From DASPKW01 sp038244055 (GTDB lineage Bacteria; Planctomycetota; Phycisphaerae; Tepidisphaerales; Tepidisphaeraceae): a DNA stretch of 12,956 nucleotides. The stretch covers positions 1-12,956 of the forward strand of contig JBBRTW010000181.1 in NCBI GenBank assembly GCA_038244055.1. Direction: 5' to 3'. The notes under the pieces are model-generated. The model was not told where the DNA came from, did not search any database, and was given only the letters and a program-made list of their open reading frames with translations. Positions 1 through 6,287 of the stretch are shown piece by piece (positions within the stretch are counted from its first letter, which is position 1; every line of letters starts with the position of its first letter). Both the position numbers and the translations under genes were made by a program.

Positions 1-140
1 AGCTCCTTGGGGTCAGGCGTTGGAATGAGAAACAACCCGGCCGGGAACAGCCACCCACCCTATTCGATCATCAGTGAACGCGCAAGCGCAAGAATCTTAA
101 TCTACATGCGGATGCCCTGCCGGCTCCCGACCCTGGGAAA

Positions 141-161
141 GCACCGGTTTGCATCCGGTGC
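141..161 (+). other. Small perfect hairpin in the leader upstream of serA
   Basis: GCACCGG and CCGGTGC form a perfect 7-bp stem around a 7-nt loop. No T-run follows directly (the nearest is at 193-198), so it is a poor intrinsic terminator. The surrounding bases 1-180 hold no open frame that resembles a protein, and may be the tail of an upstream transcript or a structured RNA. No known riboswitch family was recognised. Confidence 0.35.
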
Positions 162-201
162 CCGCCGTCCTTAACATGCCCGGCTCACTCAATTTTTTGT
201 G

Positions 202-263
202 GTGCGGGCGTCCCCGCCTGCATGACTTTTTGAAGCGGGCAACTCGCCCGCACGATGACTTTT
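202..263 (+). repeat. Twin GC-rich hairpin repeat in the serA leader
   Basis: Two similar units lie side by side. Each is a GCGGG-type palindrome followed by the identical word ATGACTTTT (222-230 and 255-263, offset 33). Unit A pairs GCGGG 204-208 with CCCGC 213-217. Unit B pairs GCGGGC 235-240 with GCCCGC 246-251. The outer halves can instead pair as one long stem, GTGCGGGCG 202-210 with CGCCCGCAC 245-253, which excludes the two small hairpins. The element ends about 10 nt before the serA ribosome binding site. It may be a REP-like dispersed element or a leader structure affecting serA; the sequence alone does not decide. Confidence 0.6.
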
Positions 264-284
264 AGATAGACAAGGATGACACCC

Positions 285-1928
285 ATGGCACAGGCGAGCG
301 GATTTCGCATTCTGGTGGCGGATCAATTGGCGGCCGAGGGGCTTGAGGCGCTCAAGTCTTCGGGGATGGCTTATGATGTGAAGGTGGGGTTGAAGGAAGA
401 TCAGCTCGCGGCCGAGGTGCCGAATTACGATGCGATGGTCGTTCGCTCGGGGGCCAAGGTGACGGCCAAGGTGCTGGAGAATCCGGGCAAGCTGCGGGTC
501 ATCGCGCGGGCGGGGGTGGGGGTGGATAACATTCACCTGCCGACGGCGACGGCGAAGGGGATTCTGGTTCTCAATACGGCGGCCGCGTCCACGCTCTCGA
601 CGGCCGAGCATGCATTGGCCCTGATGTACGCCCTGGCCCGGAAAATCCCGGCCGCCCACGCCCATGTCGCCGCCGGGCCGGCCAAGTGGGAGAAGGCCAA
701 GTACCAGGGGACGCAGCTCGCCGGAAAAACACTGGGCGTGGTGGGCCTGGGGCGCATCGGCCAGACCGTGGCCAGCCGGGCCCTGGCGATGGAGATGACC
801 GTGCTGGGGTATGACCCTTATTTCTCGGCCACGCACGCGCTGGAAGGGCGGGTGACGATGATTCGCGATTTCGACGAGTTCTTGAAACAGTTGGATGTGA
901 TCACCTTCCATGTGCCGGGCACGCCGGAGACGAAACATCTCATCAATCGCGATCGGCTGTTCGGGGGCAAGTGCAAGCCGAATCTGCTGATCATCAACGA
1001 TGCGCGGGGCGAGGTGCTGGATGAGATCGCGCTGGCCGAGGCGCTGAAGGAAAAGAAGATCGGCGGGGCGGCGATCGATGTGTTCATGAAGGAGCCGCCG
1101 GCGCAGGACCATCCGCTGCTGAAGCTGGAGAATGTGGTGCTGACGCCGCACCTGGGGGCGCAGACCGATGAGGCGCAGACGGCGGTTTCGGTGGATGCCT
1201 GCACGGCGATCATCGCGTATCTGAATTCCGGCGAGATTCGCGGGGCGGTGAATGCGGGCGGGGTCAAGCTGGATCTGCCGCCCGATGAGGCCGCGCTGGC
1301 GGACCTGGCGCGGCGGATCGGGGCGCTGCTCTCGGGCTACTCTGAGGGCGGCTTCAAGAACATCACGCTCCGCGCCAGCGGCGGGCGGGCGCCGAAGATC
1401 ATGAACACGCTGCTGCGCCTGGCCGCGGTCGAGCTGCTCAAGCCGCACCTGGCGCAGGGTGTGAACGTGATCAATGTGGAGCATATGGCCCGCGAGCGCG
1501 GGATCGAGCTGGTGCAGATTCACGAGCCCGAGCCGCCCGCCGGAATGGTCGGCGATATCGTGGGCGTGCGCGTGGGATTGCAGGATGGATCGTCGCATCG
1601 CATTCTCGGCACGGCCTACGCGGACCGCCTGCCGCGCGTTCTGCGAGTGGATGATTTTGCGATGGACATGATCCCCGAGGGGCACATGGTGATCGTGCTG
1701 AACAAGGATCAACCCGGCATCATCGGCACGGTCGGCAGCACGTTCGGCGATGCGGGGGTGAACATCGCGGACATGGTGATCAGCCGGACTTTCCAGGCCG
1801 ATGGCAGCGCGCAGGCGCTGATGCTGATCAAGACGGATCAGCAGCCGGCGGAAGCGGTGATCAACCGGCTGAAGGCGCGGCCGGGGATTATGGCGGTGAA
1901 GACGGTGGAGTTGGCGAAGCGGGGGTGA
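285..1928 (+). CDS. serA: D-3-phosphoglycerate dehydrogenase, long form with ACT domain
   Basis: Cytoplasmic enzyme that oxidises 3-phosphoglycerate to 3-phosphohydroxypyruvate with NAD+, the first step of serine biosynthesis. The 547-residue protein has the long SerA architecture: a substrate and NAD-binding dehydrogenase core (about 1-320), an intervening ASB-type domain, and a C-terminal ACT domain (about 467-545) that in this family usually binds serine for feedback inhibition. The Rossmann motif is VGLGRIG (G154, G156, G159). The catalytic triad reads as R241 in NDARGEV, E270 in KEPP and H289 in TPHLGAQ. An in-frame ATG at 276 is also possible, but AAGGA at 272-276 sits 8 nt before the ATG at 285, so the later start is preferred. 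The NDARGEV segment differs slightly from the more common NCARGG form. The gene stands alone; the next gene downstream is an unrelated toxin-antitoxin pair. Confidence 0.96.
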   Translation: MAQASGFRILVADQLAAEGLEALKSSGMAYDVKVGLKEDQLAAEVPNYDAMVVRSGAKVTAKVLENPGKLRVIARAGVGVDNIHLPTATAKGILVLNTAAASTLSTAEHALALMYALARKIPAAHAHVAAGPAKWEKAKYQGTQLAGKTLGVVGLGRIGQTVASRALAMEMTVLGYDPYFSATHALEGRVTMIRDFDEFLKQLDVITFHVPGTPETKHLINRDRLFGGKCKPNLLIINDARGEVLDEIALAEALKEKKIGGAAIDVFMKEPPAQDHPLLKLENVVLTPHLGAQTDEAQTAVSVDACTAIIAYLNSGEIRGAVNAGGVKLDLPPDEAALADLARRIGALLSGYSEGGFKNITLRASGGRAPKIMNTLLRLAAVELLKPHLAQGVNVINVEHMARERGIELVQIHEPEPPAGMVGDIVGVRVGLQDGSSHRILGTAYADRLPRVLRVDDFAMDMIPEGHMVIVLNKDQPGIIGTVGSTFGDAGVNIADMVISRTFQADGSAQALMLIKTDQQPAEAVINRLKARPGIMAVKTVELAKRG

Positions 1929-1995
1929 TTCAGCGCGGCCTGATTCCCGGACGCGAATACGGCAGCGAGGGGTGCGCGCTGCGTTGGGATGAGCA

Positions 1996-2024
1996 TTGAC
2001 ATTAAATGTCAGTGTCCCTAGCAT
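1996..2024 (+). promoter_or_regulatory. Promoter and palindromic operator of the toxin-antitoxin pair
   Basis: TTGACA (1996-2001) is a perfect -35 hexamer. A 17-bp spacer leads to TAGCAT (2019-2024), which matches four of six positions of the -10 consensus. Over the -35 lies a perfect dyad, TGACATT-A-AATGTCA (1997-2011), as expected for an autorepressing antitoxin. A start near 2031-2033 would put the transcript's 5' end at or just before the toxin ATG at 2033, suggesting a leaderless or nearly leaderless mRNA. The promoter and dyad are read directly; binding by the antitoxin is inferred from how type II systems normally work. Confidence 0.7.
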
Positions 2025-2032
2025 TTGCTGTC

Positions 2033-2284
2033 ATGGCCAAAGTGGTGCTGACGCCAGAGGCGCGCGAGCAGGTCGATCGGTTGCCCGCCATCATTCACCT
2101 GCGAGTTCTTCGCGTCCTGGAACGGCTGGCCCATTGGCCCCGCGTCAGCGGCGCCAAGCCGCTGCGCGGGAAGCTCGCGGGTCATTTTCGGGTTCGCACC
2201 GGCGACTATCGCGTGCAGTTTTTCCCACAAAAGGATTTAGTGACCGTGACGAAGATCGGCCATCGCGACGGGTTCTACGATTGA
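2033..2284 (+). CDS. RelE/ParE-family toxin of a type II toxin-antitoxin pair
   Basis: An 83-residue basic protein with the RelE/ParE fold signature: an N-terminal MAKVVLTPEARE strand-helix start, a helical LRVLRVLERL segment, then PLRGKLAGHFRVRTGDYRV and a C-terminal IGHRDGFYD. R53, R55, R60, H77 and R78 are candidate active-site residues by analogy with RelE-type mRNA interferases, though ParE members inhibit gyrase instead and the target cannot be read from sequence. An in-frame ATG at 2006 would lengthen the protein by 9 residues, but it lies inside the operator and upstream of the -10 box, so 2033 is preferred. The toxin precedes its antitoxin, the gene order typical of HigBA-like pairs rather than RelBE. 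Its stop is 11 nt before the preferred antitoxin start. Confidence 0.88.
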   Translation: MAKVVLTPEAREQVDRLPAIIHLRVLRVLERLAHWPRVSGAKPLRGKLAGHFRVRTGDYRVQFFPQKDLVTVTKIGHRDGFYD

Positions 2285-2295
2285 TGGAGCAGGTT

Positions 2296-2640
2296 ATGAC
2301 CTATGGCACCCTGACGATTCGCGGCAAGCGGTTTGTGGTTGTTCCCGAGGCGGAATACCAGAGACTGACTGGAACTGGAGCAAAAAATGCGGCACTGCCG
2401 GTGCTGCCGCGTCCCGATGCGCAGGGCAATGTATCGGCGATCGCCTTCGCCCGCGCATCGTTGGCGCGGAAGTTGATTGCCGGGCGCGAGAAGGCGGGGT
2501 GGTCGCAAGCCGAGATGGCGCGGCGGGCGGGCGTGAGGGCGGAAACGGTGAATCGAATCGAGCGTGGAAAGAACACGCCCGATGAGCGGACGTTTGCGAA
2601 ACTGGCGGGGGCGCTCAAGAAGGCGGGCGTGGCGATCTAG
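2296..2640 (+). CDS. XRE-family helix-turn-helix antitoxin
   Basis: A 114-residue protein with two parts. Residues 1-26 (TLTIRGKRFVVVPEAEYQRL) resemble the strand and PEAEYQRL helix seen at the start of many antitoxins, including the Phd/YefM type. A linker follows, then a Cro/C1-type helix-turn-helix at about 58-112 with GWSQAEMARRAGV and ETVNRIERGKNTP. It probably neutralises the preceding toxin and represses the shared promoter through the dyad at 1997-2011. ATG 2296 has GGAG at 2286-2289 with a 6-nt spacer. ATG 2284, overlapping the toxin stop by one base, is an alternative that adds four residues. It ends with TAG, showing that TAG works as a normal stop in this genome. Confidence 0.86.
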   Translation: MTYGTLTIRGKRFVVVPEAEYQRLTGTGAKNAALPVLPRPDAQGNVSAIAFARASLARKLIAGREKAGWSQAEMARRAGVRAETVNRIERGKNTPDERTFAKLAGALKKAGVAI

Positions 2641-2702
2641 AAGGAGCGGACTGAAGCGCCAAGCCGGATTCGAATGCGACATGGCCCTGGTTTGCGAGGC
2701 TG

Positions 2703-2727
2703 GATGCTTCGCTACGCTCAGCACGAC
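2703..2727 (+). repeat. Short dispersed palindromic element, copy 1
   Basis: The stretch reads GATGCTTCGCTACGCTCAGC followed by ACGAC. TGCT (2705-2708) can pair with AGCA (2720-2723). A related copy lies at 6362-6395 in another gene gap, where the paired positions have changed together (TCCT with AGGA). The element is in the 174-bp gap between the antitoxin and the split glycosidase-like gene; nothing else recognisable is in that gap. Confidence 0.5.
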
Positions 2728-2814
2728 ACGAACTGCCTGACTGTGGAGCATCGGGCGGCGGGCGGACCGGAGTCAACGCACCCTCAACCGCGCGCTATGG
2801 TGAATGTGGAAACC

Positions 2815-3303
2815 ATGAACCCATTCACGCGCGCGTTTCTCGTTTCGGTTATCGCCATCGTCTGCATGCTTTCCGCAAGCCCCGCGGTCGCGGCCGATGC
2901 GGCTTCGCATCAACTCTGGCTCTACTATCCGACCAATCTGCTGGTCGATAAGAACGTCGACAAGATTCAGGAGATCTGGGGACGGGCGGCCAAGGCCGGT
3001 TATACGCATGTCCTGCTGGCGGATTCGAAATTCACGCGGCTCGCGGATATGGACCCGCGCTATTTCAAGAATGTGGAGCGGGTGAAGAAGATCGCGGCCG
3101 ATCTGAAGCTGACGATCGTGCCGGCGATGTTTTCGATCGGGTACTCGAACGATCTGCTCTCGCGCGATCCGAATCTGGCGGAAGGATTGCCGGTGCGGGA
3201 TGCGCCGTTTGTGGTCAAGGATGGGATCGCGAACTTGCAGGCCGACCCGGCCATCGGCTTCAAGGCGAAATGGGGTTTCAAGGATGATGCGGTGAAGGTC
3301 TAG
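2815..3303 (+). CDS. Secreted TIM-barrel protein, N-terminal part, cut by in-frame TAG
   Basis: The 162 residues begin with a Sec signal peptide: a short basic start, the hydrophobic stretch LVSVIAIVCMLSA, and a likely AVA-A cleavage site near residue 26. Then comes the first part of a TIM-barrel-like domain (LWLYYPTNLLV, AGYTHVLLADSKF, LKLTIVPAMFSIGYSN), resembling glycosidase-type barrels. The frame stops at TAG 3301-3303. The same frame continues from GGG 3304 through ATG 3316 to 4473, and the protein sense carries on across the stop, so this is most likely the front of one gene of about 552 codons. ATG 2815 is chosen for the signal peptide; ATG 2797 is possible. A lone product would lack the putative catalytic residues. 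It may be a recent nonsense mutation, a sequencing error or readthrough. Confidence 0.75.
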   Translation: MNPFTRAFLVSVIAIVCMLSASPAVAADAASHQLWLYYPTNLLVDKNVDKIQEIWGRAAKAGYTHVLLADSKFTRLADMDPRYFKNVERVKKIAADLKLTIVPAMFSIGYSNDLLSRDPNLAEGLPVRDAPFVVKDGIANLQADPAIGFKAKWGFKDDAVKV

Positions 3304-3315
3304 GGGAATGTCGCG

Positions 3316-4473
3316 ATGATCATCGATAACACCGCCAACGCGCGGATGAATCAGAAATTCAAGCTGACGCCCTTCCGGCACTATCACATTTCCGTGCAGG
3401 TCAAGACGCAGAATTACACCGGGCACCCGGAGATCAAGGCGATCGCAGGCGATGCGAAAAAGGGAGAGCAGCCGTCGATGGAGTCGCTGCTGATTCCGAC
3501 GCAGCTCAACTGGAGCAACCTCCACGTCAAGCCGACCCAGGATTGGACGGCCGAGCATATCACCTTCAATACCCTTGGGCATTCGGATGTGACGGTGTAC
3601 CTGGGCGTGTGGAGCAAGGCGACGGGGACATTGCAGTGGAAGGATTGGAAGATCGAGGAGGTGGGGATACTGAATGTGCTGCGCCGGCCGGGCGCGCCGG
3701 TGGTGGTGAAGGATGCGGCCGGGAAGCAGCTTGTGGAAGGAAAGGATTATGAGGCGGTGAAGGACCCGAAGATGGGGAACGTGCCGTATGCGGGGGAGTT
3801 CACGATCTACCACGAATATCCGGGGATCAGGACGATCGGGCTGGCGGAGGGGGCGAAGCTGAGCGTCTCCTGGTATCACCCGCACCTGGTTTACGAGGGG
3901 CAGGTTTCATGCTGCCCGAGCGAGCCGAAACTGGCGGAGATTCTGGCCGATCAGGCGGCGCGGATGAAGAAACTGTGGGGCGCGTCGGGTGGGGGATGGA
4001 TGATGAATCACGATGAGATTCGCTCGCTCAACACCGATGCATCCTGCCTGGCGACGGGGAAAACTCCGGGGCAGATTCTGGCGGACAATGTGGGGAAATG
4101 CGTGGGGTTGTTGAAAGATTCGAACGTGCCGATCTATACGTGGAATGACATGTTCGATCCCTTCCACAACGCGGTGCCCGGCCCCTATTACCTGGTGAAC
4201 GGACCGTACACCAATTCATGGGAGGGGCTGGATAAATCGGTGGTCATCATGAACTGGAATTTCGGCAAGCGCGATGACTCGCTGAAGTTTTTCGCCGACC
4301 GCGGCCACCCGCAGATTCTGGCGGGATATTACGATCACAAGCCCGAGCAGATTCGCGACTGGCAGGCCAGCGCGAAGAAAGTGCAGGGGGTGGTGGGGGT
4401 GATGTATACGACCTGGAAGAGCGACTATTCGAATATTGAGAGGTTTGCGGAGGTGGCGAAGGAGGGGTGGTAG
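3316..4473 (+). CDS. GH20-like TIM-barrel protein, C-terminal part after in-frame TAG
   Basis: This 385-residue frame is in the same reading frame as the upstream part and begins 12 nt after its TAG. Residues about 15-117 look like a beta-sandwich carbohydrate-binding module (FRHYHISVQVKT, TVYLGVWSK, GTLQWKDWKIEEVG). Residues about 205-385 complete the barrel, with MMNHDEIRS (H232, D233, E234), IYTWNDMFDP and MYTTWKSDY. The adjacent Asp-Glu pair recalls the catalytic pair of GH20-type hexosaminidases, but the family assignment is tentative. It has no signal peptide of its own, so independent expression would leave it in the cytoplasm. GGGGA at 3303-3307, 8 nt before ATG 3316, could allow translation restart. 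TAG ends the gene. Downstream, a heptad hairpin fills the gap to the convergent gene. Confidence 0.7.
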   Translation: MIIDNTANARMNQKFKLTPFRHYHISVQVKTQNYTGHPEIKAIAGDAKKGEQPSMESLLIPTQLNWSNLHVKPTQDWTAEHITFNTLGHSDVTVYLGVWSKATGTLQWKDWKIEEVGILNVLRRPGAPVVVKDAAGKQLVEGKDYEAVKDPKMGNVPYAGEFTIYHEYPGIRTIGLAEGAKLSVSWYHPHLVYEGQVSCCPSEPKLAEILADQAARMKKLWGASGGGWMMNHDEIRSLNTDASCLATGKTPGQILADNVGKCVGLLKDSNVPIYTWNDMFDPFHNAVPGPYYLVNGPYTNSWEGLDKSVVIMNWNFGKRDDSLKFFADRGHPQILAGYYDHKPEQIRDWQASAKKVQGVVGVMYTTWKSDYSNIERFAEVAKEGW

Positions 4474-4474
4474 C

Positions 4475-4566
4475 ATTGGCGATTGCGGATTGTGGATTGT
4501 GGATTGAAGAGGCGGCGGTGCGTCGTCTTCATTCGATCCGCAATCCGCAATCGGCAATCAGCAATT
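4475..4566. repeat. Heptad inverted-repeat element, locus 1 (convergent gene gap)
   Basis: Forward heptads GATTGCG, GATTGTG, GATTGTG, GATTGAA start at 4481. Inverted heptads CGCAATC, CGCAATC, GGCAATC, AGCAATT end at about 4566. The arms 4475-4492 and 4541-4558 pair over 18 positions with one mismatch, and GAAGA 4506-4510 can pair with TCTTC 4526-4530 in the loop. It fills the gap between two convergent stop codons (4473 and 4580), so the hairpin could end transcription in both directions. It follows the same design as loci 5051-5190 and 11909-12082 but uses different heptad words. Confidence 0.75.
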
Positions 4567-4579
4567 CTCACATCTGGAA

Positions 4580-5041
4580 TCAGTCTTTTCGCACCAGTGG
4601 CACTTCGTAATACTCCAGCGCCCATTCCTGCATATATCGCACGCGCGAGGGGGTGATTCGGTAGACGAGGAGGGCGGGGTTGTCGATGGAGCCGAGGTAA
4701 TGGCGCATCAGCGGGTTCTTGGCCCAGATTTCTTCAAGGAGCGGGCGGTCGGCGATGATCTCGGCCCGGCCGGCGATGCGGACCTGGTTGTGGCGCTCGT
4801 CGACGTAGCAGAGCTCGACATTGGGATTGGCGGCCAGCTCGGCGGTTTTGTGGTAGACGCGGAGGTTGGCGACGTAGATGGTGAAGGTGTCGAGATCGGT
4901 TTTGACGGGGGAAACCGGGCGGGCACGGGGGCAGTCGCCATCGATGGTGGCGAGGATGGGGAATCGGCTGGCCTGCACGACCTCGCGGGCGAGCGCGGGG
5001 ACTTCGGCCGAATCGACGGGTGGGGGGATGGGGGAGGGCAT
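4580..5041 (-). CDS. Pyridoxamine 5'-phosphate oxidase-like FMN split-barrel protein
   Basis: A 153-residue cytoplasmic protein of the pyridoxamine oxidase-like split-barrel superfamily, close in length to the general-stress-protein-26 type. Visible features are SRFPILATIDGDCPRARPV at about 26-44 (first barrel strands), TIYVANLRVYHKTAELAANP, the segment VELCYVDERHNQVRIAGRAE, and a C-terminal region ending in ALEYYEVPL. Members bind FMN or F420 and carry out redox reactions on varied substrates; the substrate here is unknown, and a true PdxH role is unlikely given the short length. There is no clear ribosome binding site: the bases just upstream of the ATG are a C-run and then heptad locus 2, which forms the 5' leader of this gene. 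It is convergent with the GH20-like gene. Confidence 0.82.
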   Translation of the reverse strand: MPSPIPPPVDSAEVPALAREVVQASRFPILATIDGDCPRARPVSPVKTDLDTFTIYVANLRVYHKTAELAANPNVELCYVDERHNQVRIAGRAEIIADRPLLEEIWAKNPLMRHYLGSIDNPALLVYRITPSRVRYMQEWALEYYEVPLVRKD

Positions 5042-5050
5042 GGGGGATTT

Positions 5051-5190
5051 GTCAATTGTTGAGGGTCAATTGTCAATTGTGGGGGGAGAGAAGTTGGTGG
5101 CGTTGTCAGTTGTCAGTTGTCCGTGGAGTCTGCAAATGACAACGGACCACGGACAACTGACAATGAACAATTGACCATTGACAATTGACC
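5051..5190. repeat. Heptad inverted-repeat element, locus 2 (nested hairpins)
   Basis: The array reads GTCAATT, GTTGAGG, GTCAATT, GTCAATT, then GTCAGTT, GTCAGTT, GTCCGTG. After a short centre come complements such as AACGGAC, CACGGAC, AACTGAC, AATTGAC, CATTGAC and AATTGAC. Two nested perfect stems are present: 5064-5077 with 5177-5190 (14 bp) and 5110-5126 with 5147-5163 (17 bp, 20-nt loop). It lies between two divergent genes (minus-strand start 5041, plus-strand start 5269). The 19-bp block ACAACGGACCACGGACAAC at 5139-5157 recurs exactly at 12024-12042. The heptads also create several TTGAC(A/C) hexamers that mimic -35 boxes. Confidence 0.85.
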
Positions 5191-5268
5191 GCCCACTTAA
5201 CATCGCCCGCCCGCGAGGGTACAACATCTATCACACGTTTGGCGAACATTTTATTTGCGGAGGATTCG

Positions 5269-6234
5269 ATGAAGTACCTTTTGATGATGATTCTCGCGGG
5301 GCTGGTGGCGATGCCGGCGGCGGCGCAGGATAAGAAGAAGATCGTGTTCATTCCCGGGCCGCCTTCGCATGGATATGCGCAGCACGAGCATAAGGCCGGG
5401 TGCATCGCGCTGGCGGACTGGATCAACAAGGGCGCGCCGGGGTTCGAGGCGGTGGTGCTGGCGGAAGGCTGGCCCAAGGATGAAGCGCCGCTGGATGGGG
5501 CGGCGGCGGTGATCATGTTCTGCGATGGCGGCAACGGACATATGGCCCTGCCGCACCTGGCCAAGCTGGATGAGCTCAATGCCAAGGGCGTGGGCATCGG
5601 CTGCATTCACTATGGCGTCGAGCCGGGCGATGGGAAGAAGCAGCCCGATGGCCGGAAGGAATTCCTGAAGTGGATCGGCGGATACTTCGAGACGATGTAC
5701 TCGGTCAACCCGCACTGGCAGGCCTCGTTTATGGAGATCGGCAAGCACCCGGTGGGCAACGGGGTCAAGCCGTTCACGACGAATGATGAGTGGTACTATC
5801 ACATGCGCTTCCGCGAGAACATGGAAGGCGTGACGCCGATTTTGACGGCCGTTCCGCCCGATTCCACGCGCAAGGGGAAGGATGATGCGCACGGCGGCAA
5901 TCCGGATGTGCGCGCGGGCCTGGGGAAGAACATTCCCGAGCATGTGGTGTGGGTCAGCCAGAACGCCAACGGCAGCCGCGGCTTTGGCTGCACCGGCGCT
6001 CACTTCCATCTCAACTGGGGCAACGACAGCTTCCGCAAGACGATTTTGAATGCGATCGTCTGGGTGGCCAAGGGCGAAGTGCCGGCCAATGGCATCGACA
6101 CAACCCGGCCGAGCGTGGATGAACTGCTGCAGAATGTCACAAAGGCTCCGCCCAAGGGTTACGACAAGGCGGCGGAGCAGAAGAAGCTGGAGGATGGGAA
6201 TAAGCCGCCGGTGGCGGTGGCACCGGCGAAGTGA
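5269..6234 (+). CDS. Secreted ThuA-like domain protein
   Basis: A 321-residue protein with a Sec signal peptide (hydrophobic LLMMILAGLVAM, likely cleavage after AAA at residue 19) and then a ThuA-like, class I glutamine-amidotransferase-like fold. Recognisable parts are KIVFIPGPPSHGYAQHEHKAG at about 24-44, AVIMFCDGGNGHM, GVGIGCIHYGVEPG, and a C-terminal GFGCTGAHFHLNWGNDSFRKTILNAI block typical of planctomycete members. ThuA proteins are linked to trehalose and other sugar use, but the reaction is not settled and no function is assigned here. The last 40 residues are charged and Pro-rich (KAPPKGYDK to VAVAPAK). GGAGG at 5259-5263, 5 nt before the ATG, supports this start. The gene ends shortly before a strong terminator, so it is probably a single transcription unit. 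Confidence 0.87.
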   Translation: MKYLLMMILAGLVAMPAAAQDKKKIVFIPGPPSHGYAQHEHKAGCIALADWINKGAPGFEAVVLAEGWPKDEAPLDGAAAVIMFCDGGNGHMALPHLAKLDELNAKGVGIGCIHYGVEPGDGKKQPDGRKEFLKWIGGYFETMYSVNPHWQASFMEIGKHPVGNGVKPFTTNDEWYYHMRFRENMEGVTPILTAVPPDSTRKGKDDAHGGNPDVRAGLGKNIPEHVVWVSQNANGSRGFGCTGAHFHLNWGNDSFRKTILNAIVWVAKGEVPANGIDTTRPSVDELLQNVTKAPPKGYDKAAEQKKLEDGNKPPVAVAPAK

Positions 6235-6287
6235 ATTGTCGCGGGCATTTCGTGCATGAAGCGTTTCGTGTGACATCGCGAATAATC

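Noticed and set aside
141..161. Intrinsic terminator of an upstream gene
   Set aside because: The hairpin is good but is followed by CCGCCGTCC rather than a T-run.
149..177. Promoter TTGCAT - 17 bp - TAACAT before serA
   Set aside because: The -35 matches only three of six consensus positions and overlaps a hairpin; too weak to annotate.
189..2024. A 611-codon open frame on the minus strand opposite serA
   Set aside because: It is the antisense shadow of a high-GC gene. The translation is Arg, His and Pro rich, has no recognisable domain, and lies opposite a clear SerA. Similar long antisense frames at 2773-3885, 5251-6276, 6411-7952 and 8442-9497 were dropped for the same reason.
2006..2032. 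ATG 2006 as the toxin start
   Set aside because: It lies inside the operator dyad and upstream of the -10 box, so it would not be on the predicted transcript; RelE/ParE proteins typically start like the MAKVVLTPEA sequence at 2033.
1996..2295. An N-terminal extension of the antitoxin frame back to 1996
   Set aside because: It overlaps the promoter and the whole toxin gene in another frame and has no domain similarity; the antitoxin starts at 2284 or 2296.
3301..3303. TAG read as an amino acid through genome-wide code change or pyrrolysine
   Set aside because: TAG ends two other well-supported frames in the window (2640 and 4473), and no supporting tRNA or pyrrolysine machinery is visible here.
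5051..5190. CRISPR array
   Set aside because: The repeats are 7 bp long, contiguous and inverted, without unique spacers of regular length and without cas genes. The same applies to 11909-12082 and 7953-8114.
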